From: Paenibacillus sp. FSL H8-0332
GTDB taxonomy: Bacteria > Bacillota > Bacilli > Paenibacillales > Paenibacillaceae
Assembly (NCBI RefSeq): GCF_037963835.1
Contig: NZ_CP150145.1
Coordinates: 6,572,001-6,636,000 of the forward strand
Direction of reading: 5' to 3'
DNA length: 64,000 nt
The notes below the pieces were generated by a model, which saw only the letters and a program-made list of their open reading frames with translations, was not told the origin of the DNA and did no database searches. A program made the translations under genes and the position numbers. Shown piece after piece: positions 1-8,522 of this stretch. Positions within the stretch are counted from its first letter, which is position 1, and each line of letters begins with the position of its first letter.

Positions 1-1370
1 GCAAAGGTTAACGGATTGGCGCGTAAAGGCGGGCCCATCTCATTAATTTTGCGGATAGCCAGCACTATTGCCAAGGTAGGCGCACTTATGGCTACGGCAA
101 GTGCCAGCGCCTGCTCAAATAATGTCGGCTTCAGAATCAGCAGCCCGGCGCTACCTACCAGTCCAAGTATCCATACAGGCAGAGTAAGCCAAGGAATGAA
201 GTAGGAGAACAGCAGGGCAACCATAGCCACGGCTCCGATCACTGCAATCAGCTTGAAATAACGCTGGAAGGAGGAGTCGGCCACATCAAACGCTGTAGCT
301 TGTCCAAGCTTGAAGCCATTAGACTCAATCTTGGCCACCGCACCCTCAGGTCCGCTGAGACTCTCAATCAGATTATCCAGCGTATCTGTAATGGCAGCCT
401 TCTTGGTATCTCTCGAGGGAATCGTATTCAGATAGATCATGCGGATATTGCGGTCTTTCGTCCCCAGTGCGAACCGGTCTGCAATCACTTCAGTCTTCAG
501 GCTGGAATCCGCCTCACTGAGTGAATACAGGCGAGTCACGTTGTAGTCCAGCATATAGGCCAGCTTGGAGAAGCCCTTCTGTTGAACTTTAATATTCTCG
601 ATAGCTGCAATCCCCATCCCGTGCTGCTTCAGGAGATTAGCGAAGGCTGTCAGACTGGCCGTATCCGCATCATCGGAGTAACCCTTAACCGACTCGCCTT
701 CAAAAAGAATCCGCTTGACGCCAAGCTCTGCGTAACGGTCCAGCAGCTTTTTCACGGCATCCTGATTGTACGCCAGAGAGTCTACAAGCCGGGGCACAAT
801 GCTGAAGCCCTTATCGTGCAGCATTTCCAGCGTGATCGGGTCCGGCTGCAGCGGCTTGAGCGTTGCATTCTCCAGCGGAGTCTCGATGATCAGCCCCTGC
901 TGTCCGCGGTAGTTCCACTCTTCCGTCCGGATGTCCAGACTACTGAAGGCATCGCGGATAACCGGTGAGAGCATTTCACTGTTCTTCGCACTGGTAAAGA
1001 GGACATATGTATAGTTCTCATTCTCCGGAATCACAGTATCAGTAAGATTGGCGATATCAGACGCTCCCCAGATCATCAGGCGGCGCGCCTTGCGGAAATC
1101 CTCCAGTGTATTCTCGTAGATAGCCATACTCTGAACACCGGCAGTCTTCAGCCGGTCCAGCTGCTCGTTGATGTAATCCTGCGGATTCTGCCGGTAGCTC
1201 GCAACCTCAACCAGATCGCGGTAATCAAAGACAAACTCAACCGTTTTGGAAGACTTCTCTGTCTGTAGACGGTCATATACGACCGGAAGCGCACTGATCA
1301 GACCAACCACCATAATAATCCATAACCACTTGCGTGATGCTATATTCCAGCGTTGCCATTTCTGCTGCAC
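1..1370 (-). CDS. DUF5693 family membrane protein, 3' end beyond window
   Basis: This frame stays open from a GTG at 1370 to the window edge, so the C-terminus is missing. An AGGAGG lies 7 bases before the GTG; a TTG one codon earlier would be only 4 bases away. The protein starts with a basic stretch and one membrane segment, followed by a large extracytoplasmic domain. Near the window edge (about 250 to 1) it enters several hydrophobic segments. The layout and sequence resemble the DUF5693 family of Gram-positive membrane proteins, whose function is unknown. It lies downstream of phosphoglucomutase on the same strand, separated by a strong hairpin. I cannot assign a biochemical role. Confidence 0.75.
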   Translation of the reverse strand, partial: MQQKWQRWNIASRKWLWIIMVVGLISALPVVYDRLQTEKSSKTVEFVFDYRDLVEVASYRQNPQDYINEQLDRLKTAGVQSMAIYENTLEDFRKARRLMIWGASDIANLTDTVIPENENYTYVLFTSAKNSEMLSPVIRDAFSSLDIRTEEWNYRGQQGLIIETPLENATLKPLQPDPITLEMLHDKGFSIVPRLVDSLAYNQDAVKKLLDRYAELGVKRILFEGESVKGYSDDADTASLTAFANLLKQHGMGIAAIENIKVQQKGFSKLAYMLDYNVTRLYSLSEADSSLKTEVIADRFALGTKDRNIRMIYLNTIPSRDTKKAAITDTLDNLIESLSGPEGAVAKIESNGFKLGQATAFDVADSSFQRYFKLIAVIGAVAMVALLFSYFIPWLTLPVWILGLVGSAGLLILKPTLFEQALALAVAISAPTLAIVLAIRKINEMGPPLRANPLTF

Positions 1371-1448
1371 CAAAGTACCTCCTCTTTCGCTTTAAAGCTG
1401 AATGCCGTACCTCACAGATGCCGTTCCTCTTGCCAGCGGCAAATTTAA

Positions 1449-1491
1449 GCGGAAACGGAGGTCTCTCCATCTGGAGCAGCTCCGTTTCCGC
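1449..1491 (-). terminator. Strong hairpin downstream of phosphoglucomutase gene
   Basis: A perfect 12-bp inverted repeat (1449-1460 with 1480-1491) lies 22 bases after the phosphoglucomutase stop. On the minus strand it is followed by TTAAATTT, a weak U-tract. A factor-independent terminator or attenuator before the DUF5693 gene is the simplest reading. Confidence 0.5.
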
Positions 1492-1512
1492 AGGGAGGTT
1501 ATTTATTGTGTA

Positions 1513-3231
1513 TTATTTCCCGTCTACCCGTGCCATAACCTGACTGGTCAATTCAGCAACCTTGTGCTTGGCGTTATCCAGTGATTCACCCACAACCGCA
1601 AAATACACTTTGATCTTCGGTTCAGTGCCGGAAGGACGCAGGCAGAACCACGAGCCGTCCGATAGCAAATACTTCAGCACGTTCTCCTTAGGCAGACCGT
1701 CAAGTCCCAATGAATAGTCCAGCACCTGCGTCACGGAAGCCCCTGCGATTTCGTGCGGCGGGCTGGTGCGCCAGTCATTCATAATTCCCTGAATCTGGGC
1801 CACTCCATCCTTGCCTTTCAGCGTGCGGGATTCCAGGCTCTCCAGGAAGTATCCGAACTGCGCATACAGCTCTTGCAGCACATCGTACAGGGTCTTGCCC
1901 TGGGCCTTGTAATAGGCACCCGCTTCGGCGATCAGCATCGCAGCAAGGACTGCATCCTTATCACGGGCATAGTTGCCGGCCAGGTAGCCGTAGCTCTCTT
2001 CATATCCGAACAGATACGTATACTCGCCGGACTGCTCGAACTGGTTCATCTTCTCCCCGATATATTTGAACCCGGTCAGGGTGTTGAATACCGTAGCGCC
2101 ATAATGGCTGGCTACAGCAGCGCCCATCTCACTGGTTACAATAGTCTTGACTACAGCGCCGTTGGTCGGCAGCTTCCCTTGTTCCTGTAAACGGCTGAGG
2201 TAATAATGAATCATGAGCGCGCCGGACTGATTCCCGGACAGCACCACAAATTTGCCTTCATTGTCACGGACCACGGCGCCCATACGGTCAGCATCCGGGT
2301 CTGTACCGATCAGCAGATCTGCATTCAATTCTTCGCCCAGCTTCATCGCCAGAGTGAAGGCTTCGCGCTCCTCCGGATTTGGTGATTTCACGGTCGAGAA
2401 TTCGGAATCCGGCTGCTCCTGCTCAGGAACTACATGCACCTGAGTGAAGCCGATCTTCTCCAGTACACGGCGGACCGGAAGATTGCCTGTCCCGTGCAGC
2501 GGCGTATAGACAATGGAGAAGTCGCGGCCCAGCGAAGAAGCGATCTCTTCACGGCTGACACTTACCGCAGCTACCGTATCCGTAAAGGCTTCGTCCGCTT
2601 CCGCCCCCAGCCAGTGCAGCAAGCCAGCGCTCTCAGCAGCCTCCTGAGACAGGCGCTTCACCCCATTGAAGGAGTCCACATTCAGAATATTAGCAATAAC
2701 CTTCTCTGCTTCATGCGGCACCAGCTGTCCGCCCTGGGCGTTGTAGACCTTGTATCCGTTGTATTCAGGCGGATTGTGGCTGGCAGTGATCACAATGCCT
2801 CCCGAGGCCTTCAGATGGCGGACGGTAAATGACAGCTGCGGCGTGGAGCGGAGGGAAGAGAACAGATGAGTCTCAATGCCGTTACCGGCAAGGACAAGCG
2901 CAGCCTCCAGCGTAAATTCCGGCGAGAAGCGCCGGGAATCGTGGGCAATGACCACCGAGGGTCTGCCTGCGCCCGTATGCTGCCCCAGAATGTAATCAGC
3001 GAAGCCCTGAGTGGCCCGGCCGACCGTATAACGGTTCATCCGGTTACTGCCTGCCCCGATGACTCCGCGCAAGCCGCCTGTACCGAATTCAAGATCTCTA
3101 TAGAATCGTTCTTCCAGCTCCTTCGGTTCACCGGCAAGAGCCTTCAGCTCTTCTTTGGTGTTCTCGTCGACAGAAGGGTCCTGCAGCCAACGTGTCAGGG
3201 TCTCCTGCGCCTTCGGGCTTAATCCAGTCAT
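1513..3231 (-). CDS. pgcA: Phospho-sugar mutase (alpha-phosphoglucomutase)
   Basis: Cytoplasmic mutase interconverting glucose-1-phosphate and glucose-6-phosphate through a phosphoserine enzyme. It feeds UDP-glucose synthesis for glycolipid, teichoic-acid and exopolysaccharide assembly. The 572-residue length is usual for the long PGM2/PgcA type. Visible motifs are GTGGLRG near residue 49, the active-site TASHNP near 149 containing the catalytic serine, and the Mg-binding GTDPDADR near 309. The C-terminal domain carries RPSGTEPK, the phosphate-binding loop. An AAGGAG lies a good distance before the ATG. The next gene upstream on this strand, fabZ, is only about 47 bases away, so cotranscription is possible. 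Confidence 0.95.
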   Translation of the reverse strand: MTGLSPKAQETLTRWLQDPSVDENTKEELKALAGEPKELEERFYRDLEFGTGGLRGVIGAGSNRMNRYTVGRATQGFADYILGQHTGAGRPSVVIAHDSRRFSPEFTLEAALVLAGNGIETHLFSSLRSTPQLSFTVRHLKASGGIVITASHNPPEYNGYKVYNAQGGQLVPHEAEKVIANILNVDSFNGVKRLSQEAAESAGLLHWLGAEADEAFTDTVAAVSVSREEIASSLGRDFSIVYTPLHGTGNLPVRRVLEKIGFTQVHVVPEQEQPDSEFSTVKSPNPEEREAFTLAMKLGEELNADLLIGTDPDADRMGAVVRDNEGKFVVLSGNQSGALMIHYYLSRLQEQGKLPTNGAVVKTIVTSEMGAAVASHYGATVFNTLTGFKYIGEKMNQFEQSGEYTYLFGYEESYGYLAGNYARDKDAVLAAMLIAEAGAYYKAQGKTLYDVLQELYAQFGYFLESLESRTLKGKDGVAQIQGIMNDWRTSPPHEIAGASVTQVLDYSLGLDGLPKENVLKYLLSDGSWFCLRPSGTEPKIKVYFAVVGESLDNAKHKVAELTSQVMARVDGK

Positions 3232-3278
3232 GTCAATCTCTCCTTCTCCATCTATAATGTATAAGTTTATAACAGGAA

Positions 3279-3701
3279 CTAGCTGAGTGCGAACATAATC
3301 TCGCCGGAGGCTACCGTCTTGCCGTCCACCTTGGCGGTGGCTTGTCCTTTGCCGATGCTGCCTTTAAGCCGGGTAATCTCTACCTCAAGCACAAGGGTAT
3401 CGCCTGGGACAACCTGTCCGCGAAAACGGAAGCCGTCAAGCCCGGCCAGAAAACCGATTTTGCCCCGGTTGGCTTCAACTCCAAGAATAGCCACAGCACC
3501 CACCTGAGCCAAAGCTTCCGTAATCAGCACTCCCGGCATGACCGGAAATCCTGGAAAATGTCCGGCGAAAAACGGCTCATTTACCGTTACATTTTTGATG
3601 CCGACCGCCCGCTTGCCCATTTCTATTTCAGTAATTTTGTCCACCAGCAGAAATGGGGGCCGGTGGGGGATTATTTCTTGAATTTGATTGGTATTTAGCA
3701 T
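3279..3701 (-). CDS. fabZ: 3-hydroxyacyl-[acyl-carrier-protein] dehydratase FabZ
   Basis: Dehydratase of the type II fatty-acid elongation cycle, converting (3R)-hydroxyacyl-ACP to trans-2-enoyl-ACP. At 140 residues it has the normal size of a single hot-dog-fold subunit. The IPHRPPFLLVD block near the N-terminus and the GHFPGFPVMPGVLITEALAQ region, which holds the catalytic His and Glu, are intact. The ATG follows GAAGGGAG. It lies downstream of the flhO-flhP-epuA group, as in several Bacillales. A terminator-like hairpin between epuA and fabZ suggests its own promoter in the 300-bp gap. Confidence 0.95.
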   Translation of the reverse strand: MLNTNQIQEIIPHRPPFLLVDKITEIEMGKRAVGIKNVTVNEPFFAGHFPGFPVMPGVLITEALAQVGAVAILGVEANRGKIGFLAGLDGFRFRGQVVPGDTLVLEVEITRLKGSIGKGQATAKVDGKTVASGEIMFALS

Positions 3702-4004
3702 GATTATTAAAGCTCCCTTCGGTTATAACCGCGTCTATGAACCTCCGCCTATAGCAGCACTTTTGTTTTATTCTTCGCCGCCCTGCATAAATATGGACAG
3801 CTTCGGCAAAAACTATAACTATCCTTCACCACCTGCAGCAGTGGAGGTTGAGATAAGGGGCTTTCTCCACCGCACGCGGCAGCATGGCGGAGAGGGCCCT
3901 TTTTGGCGCTCTTAGGGCACGCCATCATTATACATTTTTCAGTATAAAAAAGAAAACTCCCCTGCACAACAAGGGAGCCTCCGATATTGGTATACCATAA
4001 CGTT
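3702..4004. other. Intergenic region between epuA-like gene and fabZ
   Basis: This 303-bp gap holds a terminator-like hairpin at 3946-3979 serving the upstream minus-strand genes, and a GC-rich imperfect inverted repeat around 3855-3900. No reading frame here has a convincing SD or recognisable protein. It presumably also contains the fabZ promoter, but I could not pick a single clear -35/-10 pair. Confidence 0.5.
3946..3979 (-). terminator. Rho-independent terminator after epuA-like gene
   Basis: On the minus strand a CTCCC/GGGAG hairpin is followed by TTTTCTTTTTT, within 30-60 bases after the epuA-like stop codon. Confidence 0.65.
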
Positions 4005-4244
4005 TCAAGGTGCGAACACCAGATCATATACATGCTTCCAGGTGCTCCACAGGAGCACATCACTTAGTTCCTTTTTGCCGAGGATCACATACCCTACGAC
4101 CAGCCCGCCTCCAAGCGCGGCAACCAGCAGCAATGGAATCAGGAACCACTGGATAATGGACCAGGCCTTAATCCTGCGCCGCTTCACCGGCTGCTGCTGT
4201 TCCTCTTCTGCATTCTGTGCAGTCTTAACCTTCTCACGACTCAT
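4005..4244 (-). CDS. Small EpuA-type membrane protein (annotated 'RNA polymerase subunit beta' family)
   Basis: A 79-residue protein with a charged, Gln- and Lys/Arg-rich cytoplasmic N-terminus, one strong membrane segment (about residues 31-53) and a short outer tail. The pattern KAWSIIQWFLIPLLLVAALGGGLVVGY matches small proteins that databases label 'DNA-directed RNA polymerase subunit beta' or EpuA. That name comes from weak family assignment; it is not a polymerase subunit. The function is unknown. It starts 10 bases after the flhP stop behind AGGTGAAGG, so it is probably the last gene of the mbl/flagellar group. Confidence 0.75.
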   Translation of the reverse strand: MSREKVKTAQNAEEEQQQPVKRRRIKAWSIIQWFLIPLLLVAALGGGLVVGYVILGKKELSDVLLWSTWKHVYDLVFAP

Positions 4245-4253
4245 TCCTTCACC

Positions 4254-5075
4254 TCACGCGCGCATGTTATTAGCCAGGCCCAGCATCTGGTCACTGGAGG
4301 ACAGCGCCCGGGCAGCAAGCTGATACGTACGCTGAATCTGCATCATCTCCGTCATTTCCCGGCTCAGATCCACGTTGGAGGATTCCAGATAGCCTGAACG
4401 CACGCCTACATCCTTCGCTGCGCCCGCTGCTCTTGGCACGAATGCCTGCTGCGCAGTCACACCATCAGCCAATACATAGAAGTTACCATCTACAGCTTGC
4501 AAAGCAGTCTTGCTGAGCGGCTCTACAATCATTATGCTGCCTGCCAGGACCGGCGGCTGTTTCTCATCCGTCTTGGTCCACACCTGGCCGCGCTCATCAA
4601 TAGCAGCACTTACATTAGCCCCTACGGTGAGCGGGGTGCCGTTAGCACCCAGCACTGGGTTGCCGGTATTGTCCACAAGAACCATCTTGTCCTTATTGGC
4701 GGTATCCGGGGTGAAGTGGAAATTCCCCTGGCGGGTATATGCCGTTTCACCATTCACCTGAACGCCGAACAATCCGTTGCCTTGAAGCGCCAAGTCCGTA
4801 GGCTTCCCTGTCTCCTGGAGCGTACCTTCCTCCCAATTACTTGTAACTGTAGGCACACGCACCCCGAAGCCGATATTGAAGCCCAGCGGCATGCTGCGTC
4901 CAGTCTGGTCATAATCCTTGGATTGCTGCTGCACACGGGTAAGCACATCCTCGAACGAGCCTTCTTTACTCTTATAGCCATTGGTATTCATATTGGCAAT
5001 GTTATCCGCTATAATATCCAGCCGCTGCTGCAGACTGGCCATAGAGACAGATGCACCGATTGTCGAGTTGTTCAC
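4254..5075 (-). CDS. flhP: Flagellar hook-basal body protein FlhP
   Basis: FlgF/FlgG-like axial protein of the flagellar rod/hook. The N-terminus carries the rod-protein signature around ADNIANMNTNGYK. The C-terminus carries the matching heptad region near SSNVDLSREMTEMMQIQRTYQLAARAL, which packs in the coaxial helices of the filament base. I start it at a GTG at 5075, 6 bases behind GGGAGG, giving 273 residues. The upstream in-frame ATG at 5093 has no ribosome-binding site. It is paired with flhO immediately upstream, as in Bacillus subtilis, where flhO and flhP follow mbl away from the main flagellar cluster. Confidence 0.92.
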   Translation of the reverse strand: MNNSTIGASVSMASLQQRLDIIADNIANMNTNGYKSKEGSFEDVLTRVQQQSKDYDQTGRSMPLGFNIGFGVRVPTVTSNWEEGTLQETGKPTDLALQGNGLFGVQVNGETAYTRQGNFHFTPDTANKDKMVLVDNTGNPVLGANGTPLTVGANVSAAIDERGQVWTKTDEKQPPVLAGSIMIVEPLSKTALQAVDGNFYVLADGVTAQQAFVPRAAGAAKDVGVRSGYLESSNVDLSREMTEMMQIQRTYQLAARALSSSDQMLGLANNMRA

Positions 5076-5145
5076 GGGTCTAACCTCCCACAAGCTTGAT
5101 AAGAAACTGGCTTACACTGTCAGAACAATGGTCCGTGCAGCCCGG

Positions 5146-6024
5146 CTATACTCTGCCGACTTCATTCACGGCCTTCTGCAGGCTGCTGTCGTAGAACTGG
5201 ATCACTTTCTGATTCGCTTCATAAGCGCGGTAAGCAGCATTCATATCCACAGTGACCTGAGTGGCATCCACATTGGAGTTCTCCAGGTACCCCTGCCGTA
5301 CCTGCAGATTATCGGTTCCATTAGAAAAGCGGATGTCTGCGGCCTCGGCATCATCAGCGTGGAAGACACCATTACCATCACGCACCAGCTCCTGCGGTCT
5401 TGTGATGACACTGATTCCGATCCGGGTGCCCGAAGGCTGTCCTGTCAGATTATTCATCAGGTTACCCTGCCCGTCCACTTTAAGGTTATCCTGGGGCCCT
5501 GTCAATCTCAGCGGATTGCCGTTACTGTCGAGCACCTTGAATCCGCCGGAGCTAAGCACTTCCCCTGTAGGGGCGACGGTAAAGCTTCCGTTACGTGTAT
5601 ATAAATTATTGCCTTCATTATCCTGAACTGTAAAGAACGCCTGCGGCCGGTAAGTGACCTCGCCATCCGGACTGATATGTTTACCGGAGCCGTCAAAAGC
5701 AAGACTTATACCCGGATTGTCCGGATCATCGACCTGTAAGTCGGTAGATAATGCAAAATCTACACTTTTGCCGCTCTCAATGAGGTCGCCCTGCAGGTAT
5801 TGGGAGACGGACTGCTCGGCAAAAACTCCGGTATTGATCCGTCCGACAGGCTTAGCAGCGCCCCCGTCCATCGCGGTGATCAGCACCTCGGGAAAGGCGT
5901 GGCTGACACTATCGACCTGCTTGTACCCCGTAGTATTTAAATTGACCATGTTCTGCGTCGCCGTATCATGTCTGCGCTGCTGCGTTACCATCCCTGCTGC
6001 GGCTGTATATAATCCTCTGAGCAT
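5146..6024 (-). CDS. flhO: Flagellar hook-basal body protein FlhO
   Basis: Second FlgF/FlgG-like rod/hook protein (292 residues), paralogous to FlhP. The N-terminal block reads LRGLYTAAAGMVTQQRRHDT followed by QNMVNLNTTGYKQ, the conserved rod signature. The C-terminus has ENSNVDATQVTVDMNAAYRAYEANQK, the paired helix. The ATG has AGGAAGGG at a workable distance. It lies between mbl and flhP, so its expression is probably tied to the cell-shape gene's transcript. No secretion signal is visible, as expected for a substrate of the flagellar export apparatus. Confidence 0.93.
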   Translation of the reverse strand: MLRGLYTAAAGMVTQQRRHDTATQNMVNLNTTGYKQVDSVSHAFPEVLITAMDGGAAKPVGRINTGVFAEQSVSQYLQGDLIESGKSVDFALSTDLQVDDPDNPGISLAFDGSGKHISPDGEVTYRPQAFFTVQDNEGNNLYTRNGSFTVAPTGEVLSSGGFKVLDSNGNPLRLTGPQDNLKVDGQGNLMNNLTGQPSGTRIGISVITRPQELVRDGNGVFHADDAEAADIRFSNGTDNLQVRQGYLENSNVDATQVTVDMNAAYRAYEANQKVIQFYDSSLQKAVNEVGRV

Positions 6025-6072
6025 GAGGTCAGTCCCTTCCTGGAATCTGCTGTTTTCCTTATTATCGGCAGG

Positions 6073-7071
6073 CTAGAACTTTTTCTTAACCACCTTGTCC
6101 AAATGATCGAGCATAATTCCCGTGCCCTTAACTACGCAGTGCATCGGGTCCTCAGCCACCCAGACCGGAACATGCAGCTGTTCGGAGAGCAGCTCGTCGA
6201 GTCCGTTAAGCAGGGCACCGCCGCCGGTCAATACGACTCCACGGTCAATGATATCTGCCGACAGCTCGGGCGGCGTACGCTCCAGCACCGACTTGGCCGC
6301 AGCCACAATGGAAGAGACCGGGTCCCACAATGCTTCCTTCACCTCGCCGGAGGAAATGGTAAGGGTCTGGGGAAGTCCGCTCACCATATCACGCCCGCGG
6401 ATATCCATCTCTGCCTTCATCCCGCCCGGACGTACCGAACCGATGGTCACTTTGATGTCCTCTGCAGTACGTTCACCGATCAGGAGCTTATATTTCTGTT
6501 TGATATATCTTAAAATGGCATCGTCGAACTTGTCCCCCGCGATTTTAATGGAAGAGGCGGTAACGACGTCGCCCATGGATAACACGGCTACATCCGTCGT
6601 TCCGCCGCCAATATCGACGACCATATTTCCGCTAGGTTGATAAATGTCCATTCCTGCACCAATGGCTGCAGCTTTGGGCTCTTCCTCCATAAACACTTCC
6701 TTGGCCCCGCTGCGCTCCGCTGCCTCACGGATGGACTTCTGTTCCACGGAAGTAATATTGGTGGGAGCACAAATCAAAATACGGGGCCGTGAATACCAGG
6801 TCCGGCCGCCAACGCTGTCAATAAAGTATTTGAGCATCATTTCCGTAATGGCAAAGTCGGCGATTACACCGTCCCGGAGCGGACGAATCGTCGTTATATT
6901 TCCAGGTGTCCGCCCAACCATCCGGCGTGCCTGTTCACCAATCGCAAGGACTCGCTTCGTATCAGTTTCAAGTGTGACGACGGAAGGTTCATCCAGAACG
7001 ACTCCCCTTCCCTTAACATGAATGAGCACGTTGGCTGTACCGAGATCGATTCCGATATCCTTGCTAAACAT
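6073..7071 (-). CDS. mbl: Rod-shape-determining actin homologue Mbl
   Basis: MreB-like actin that forms membrane-bound filaments guiding the elongation machinery along the cylinder. The 332-residue length is normal. The phosphate-1 loop DIGIDLGTANVLI sits at the N-terminus, the second loop VVDIGGGTTDVAV near residue 158, and the adenosine motif VLTGGGALL near 286. Its position between spoIIID and flhO identifies it as Mbl rather than MreB, which usually lies with mreCD. The leader carries a long-range inverted repeat that includes the presumed SD (7081-7150). Confidence 0.94.
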   Translation of the reverse strand: MFSKDIGIDLGTANVLIHVKGRGVVLDEPSVVTLETDTKRVLAIGEQARRMVGRTPGNITTIRPLRDGVIADFAITEMMLKYFIDSVGGRTWYSRPRILICAPTNITSVEQKSIREAAERSGAKEVFMEEEPKAAAIGAGMDIYQPSGNMVVDIGGGTTDVAVLSMGDVVTASSIKIAGDKFDDAILRYIKQKYKLLIGERTAEDIKVTIGSVRPGGMKAEMDIRGRDMVSGLPQTLTISSGEVKEALWDPVSSIVAAAKSVLERTPPELSADIIDRGVVLTGGGALLNGLDELLSEQLHVPVWVAEDPMHCVVKGTGIMLDHLDKVVKKKF

Positions 7072-7080
7072 AATGAAAGA

Positions 7081-7150
7081 GCCCCCAAAGTGTTATTTTA
7101 AATGAGATTAGTTAGATAGTACCAAATTTAAAAATACCATACTTTGGGGG
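7081..7150 (-). promoter_or_regulatory. Inverted repeat in mbl leader overlapping the SD
   Basis: A 10-bp perfect inverted repeat (7082-7091 with 7141-7150) flanks a 49-base AT-rich loop just upstream of mbl. On the minus-strand transcript the second arm ends in GGGGG, 10 bases before the mbl ATG, and this is the only SD candidate. Pairing of the arms would hide it. This is inference from sequence alone. Confidence 0.4.
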
Positions 7151-7199
7151 GTGTGCACAATGGACTAAACCTGAATTTCGGCCCGAAAATCCGAAAATC

Positions 7200-7487
7200 T
7201 TATGGCTTTGAGGCTACGGCAACCTCACGCTTCTTGCCTGTGGTTTTCTTATATTTAATTTTTGTGGCTTCTCCCCCCCGAAGATGACGGATGGACTTGT
7301 GATATTCGAGAATGTGCTTCACCTGATCAGCCAGATCCGGATTGATTTCCGGCAGCCGTTCGGTTAAATCTTTATGCACCGTACTTTTTGAAACGCCAAA
7401 TTCCTTGGCTATGGTCCGGACCGTGTGCCTGGTTTCTACGATGCAGCGTCCGATTTTAATGGTACGTTCCTTGATGTAATCGTGCAC
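7200..7487 (-). CDS. spoIIID: Sporulation transcription factor SpoIIID
   Basis: Small DNA-binding protein of the mother cell that activates or represses many sigma-E genes and helps switch to sigma-K. It is almost identical to Bacillus subtilis SpoIIID through the helix-turn-helix (VRTIAKEFGVSKSTVHKDL) and the following YHKSIRHLRGGEATK segment. I start it at the GTG at 7487, matching the family N-terminus HDYIKERTIKIG, behind GGGAGGCGGG, giving 95 residues. The longer frame to 7502 adds only SD sequence. The basic C-terminal tail differs from Bacillus, which is typical. Confidence 0.97.
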   Translation of the reverse strand: MHDYIKERTIKIGRCIVETRHTVRTIAKEFGVSKSTVHKDLTERLPEINPDLADQVKHILEYHKSIRHLRGGEATKIKYKKTTGKKREVAVASKP

Positions 7488-7520
7488 GCTCCCGCCTCCC
7501 AACTGTGAATAGTTTGGTAC

Positions 7521-7548
7521 ATTATATGAGGGGCGGGCCTATATATTC
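7521..7548 (-). promoter_or_regulatory. Probable sigma-E promoter of spoIIID
   Basis: On the minus strand GAATATA (7548-7542) is followed after 13 bases by CATATAAT (7528-7521). These resemble the sigma-E -35 and -10 consensus. It lies 34 bases before the spoIIID GTG. In B. subtilis spoIIID is transcribed by sigma-E. Confidence 0.6.
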
Positions 7549-7681
7549 GCGCTTTCAGGACATGACAAGCTCCGGAAGGCTCATTTTATTTCTCGGACAA
7601 CCCAAATCACTGCATTTCACAGCCTAATTTCCAGAATAGAACCTGCCGGACTGTCCATTTCAGGTCAAGTTGTATGTTCAG

Positions 7682-7710
7682 AAAAAAAACAGGAGGCTTT
7701 CGCCCCCTGC
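7682..7710 (-). terminator. Terminator after spoIIQ
   Basis: An 8-bp stem with one mismatch (7690-7697 with 7703-7710) and a short loop is followed on the minus strand by eight T residues, 13 bases after the spoIIQ stop. Confidence 0.75.
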
Positions 7711-7723
7711 TGATCTTTTTGGC

Positions 7724-8461
7724 TTAGCGCTGCGGAAGCAGATCCGAAGGATTCACAATCTTGCCGTCCTCATGCACTTCAAAGTGTACATGGTTGCCAA
7801 GGCTCTTCTCCATCTCATTGCGTCCCGCAGTTGCCAGCGTATCGCCCTGCTTCACTTCATCGCCCTGCTTCACTTTGGTTTCGCCAAGACTCTGATAGAC
7901 CGTCTTCAGCTCGCCGGGGGAAGTAACCTCGATGACCTTGCCCAGTACAGCCACATCTTCCACTCGGGTAACTTCACCGCTGAGTGCCGCCTTCACATCA
8001 AACGACTTGTTGTCTTCACGGGCAATATCAATTCCGGTGTTGGTGACAAAGGTATTGTTGTACTGCACCATCGCTGCAATATGATTCTCTTCCGTGCCGT
8101 TCTCATCGTAGTACGGTTTGACCACTTCCACTTCACTCGGGCTGGCTACCGGCCAGACCAGGCTTTCGGCTGATGCGACGACTTCCAGGGCTTCGGGATC
8201 ACCGTTTACGGCTCCGGTTTTGCTGCCGGCCTCACCTTGGGATACTACCGCGGCGTTGTCCGGATTCAGCGGCTTCTGGCCGGCATCCTGATAGACCCAC
8301 ACCAAGGTTAGTATAAGTGCCGCTGCCGCCGTGTAGACTGCCGGGAATACCCACCGTTTGGATAACAGTCTGCTCCATGAAGAAGGCTTGGCGCCTGAAT
8401 CTCCCTGCTTGTTTTTGAGAGATTCATCATGGGTTGATTTGATTTTGTCTTGTTCATTCAT
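7724..8461 (-). CDS. spoIIQ: SpoIIQ-like forespore protein with degenerate LytM (M23) domain
   Basis: Membrane-anchored forespore protein that contacts SpoIIIAH across the intermembrane space during engulfment. It has a charged N-terminus, one membrane segment (about residues 37-58) and a C-terminal M23/LytM fold. The first zinc-ligand motif, normally HxGxD, reads NTGID here, so the His is lost, while HVHFEV is kept. The domain is therefore probably not a peptidase; B. subtilis SpoIIQ is also degenerate at this site. Its position between spoIID and spoIIID and the sigma-F-like promoter upstream support the name. Length is 245 residues. Confidence 0.88.
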   Translation of the reverse strand: MNEQDKIKSTHDESLKNKQGDSGAKPSSWSRLLSKRWVFPAVYTAAAALILTLVWVYQDAGQKPLNPDNAAVVSQGEAGSKTGAVNGDPEALEVVASAESLVWPVASPSEVEVVKPYYDENGTEENHIAAMVQYNNTFVTNTGIDIAREDNKSFDVKAALSGEVTRVEDVAVLGKVIEVTSPGELKTVYQSLGETKVKQGDEVKQGDTLATAGRNEMEKSLGNHVHFEVHEDGKIVNPSDLLPQR

Positions 8462-8481
8462 ATGGTTATCACCTCAGTAAC

Positions 8482-8510
8482 CAGTGTTACCGGGCGCTTC
8501 GCTTTTATAC
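8482..8510 (-). promoter_or_regulatory. Probable sigma-F promoter of spoIIQ
   Basis: The minus strand has GTATA (8510-8506), 14 bases, then GGTAACACTG (8491-8482). The latter matches the sigma-F/sigma-G -10 pattern GGnnAnAnTR at every fixed position. It sits 20 bases before the spoIIQ ATG. spoIIQ is a sigma-F gene in B. subtilis. Confidence 0.65.
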
Positions 8511-8522
8511 GTATCTTGCAGA

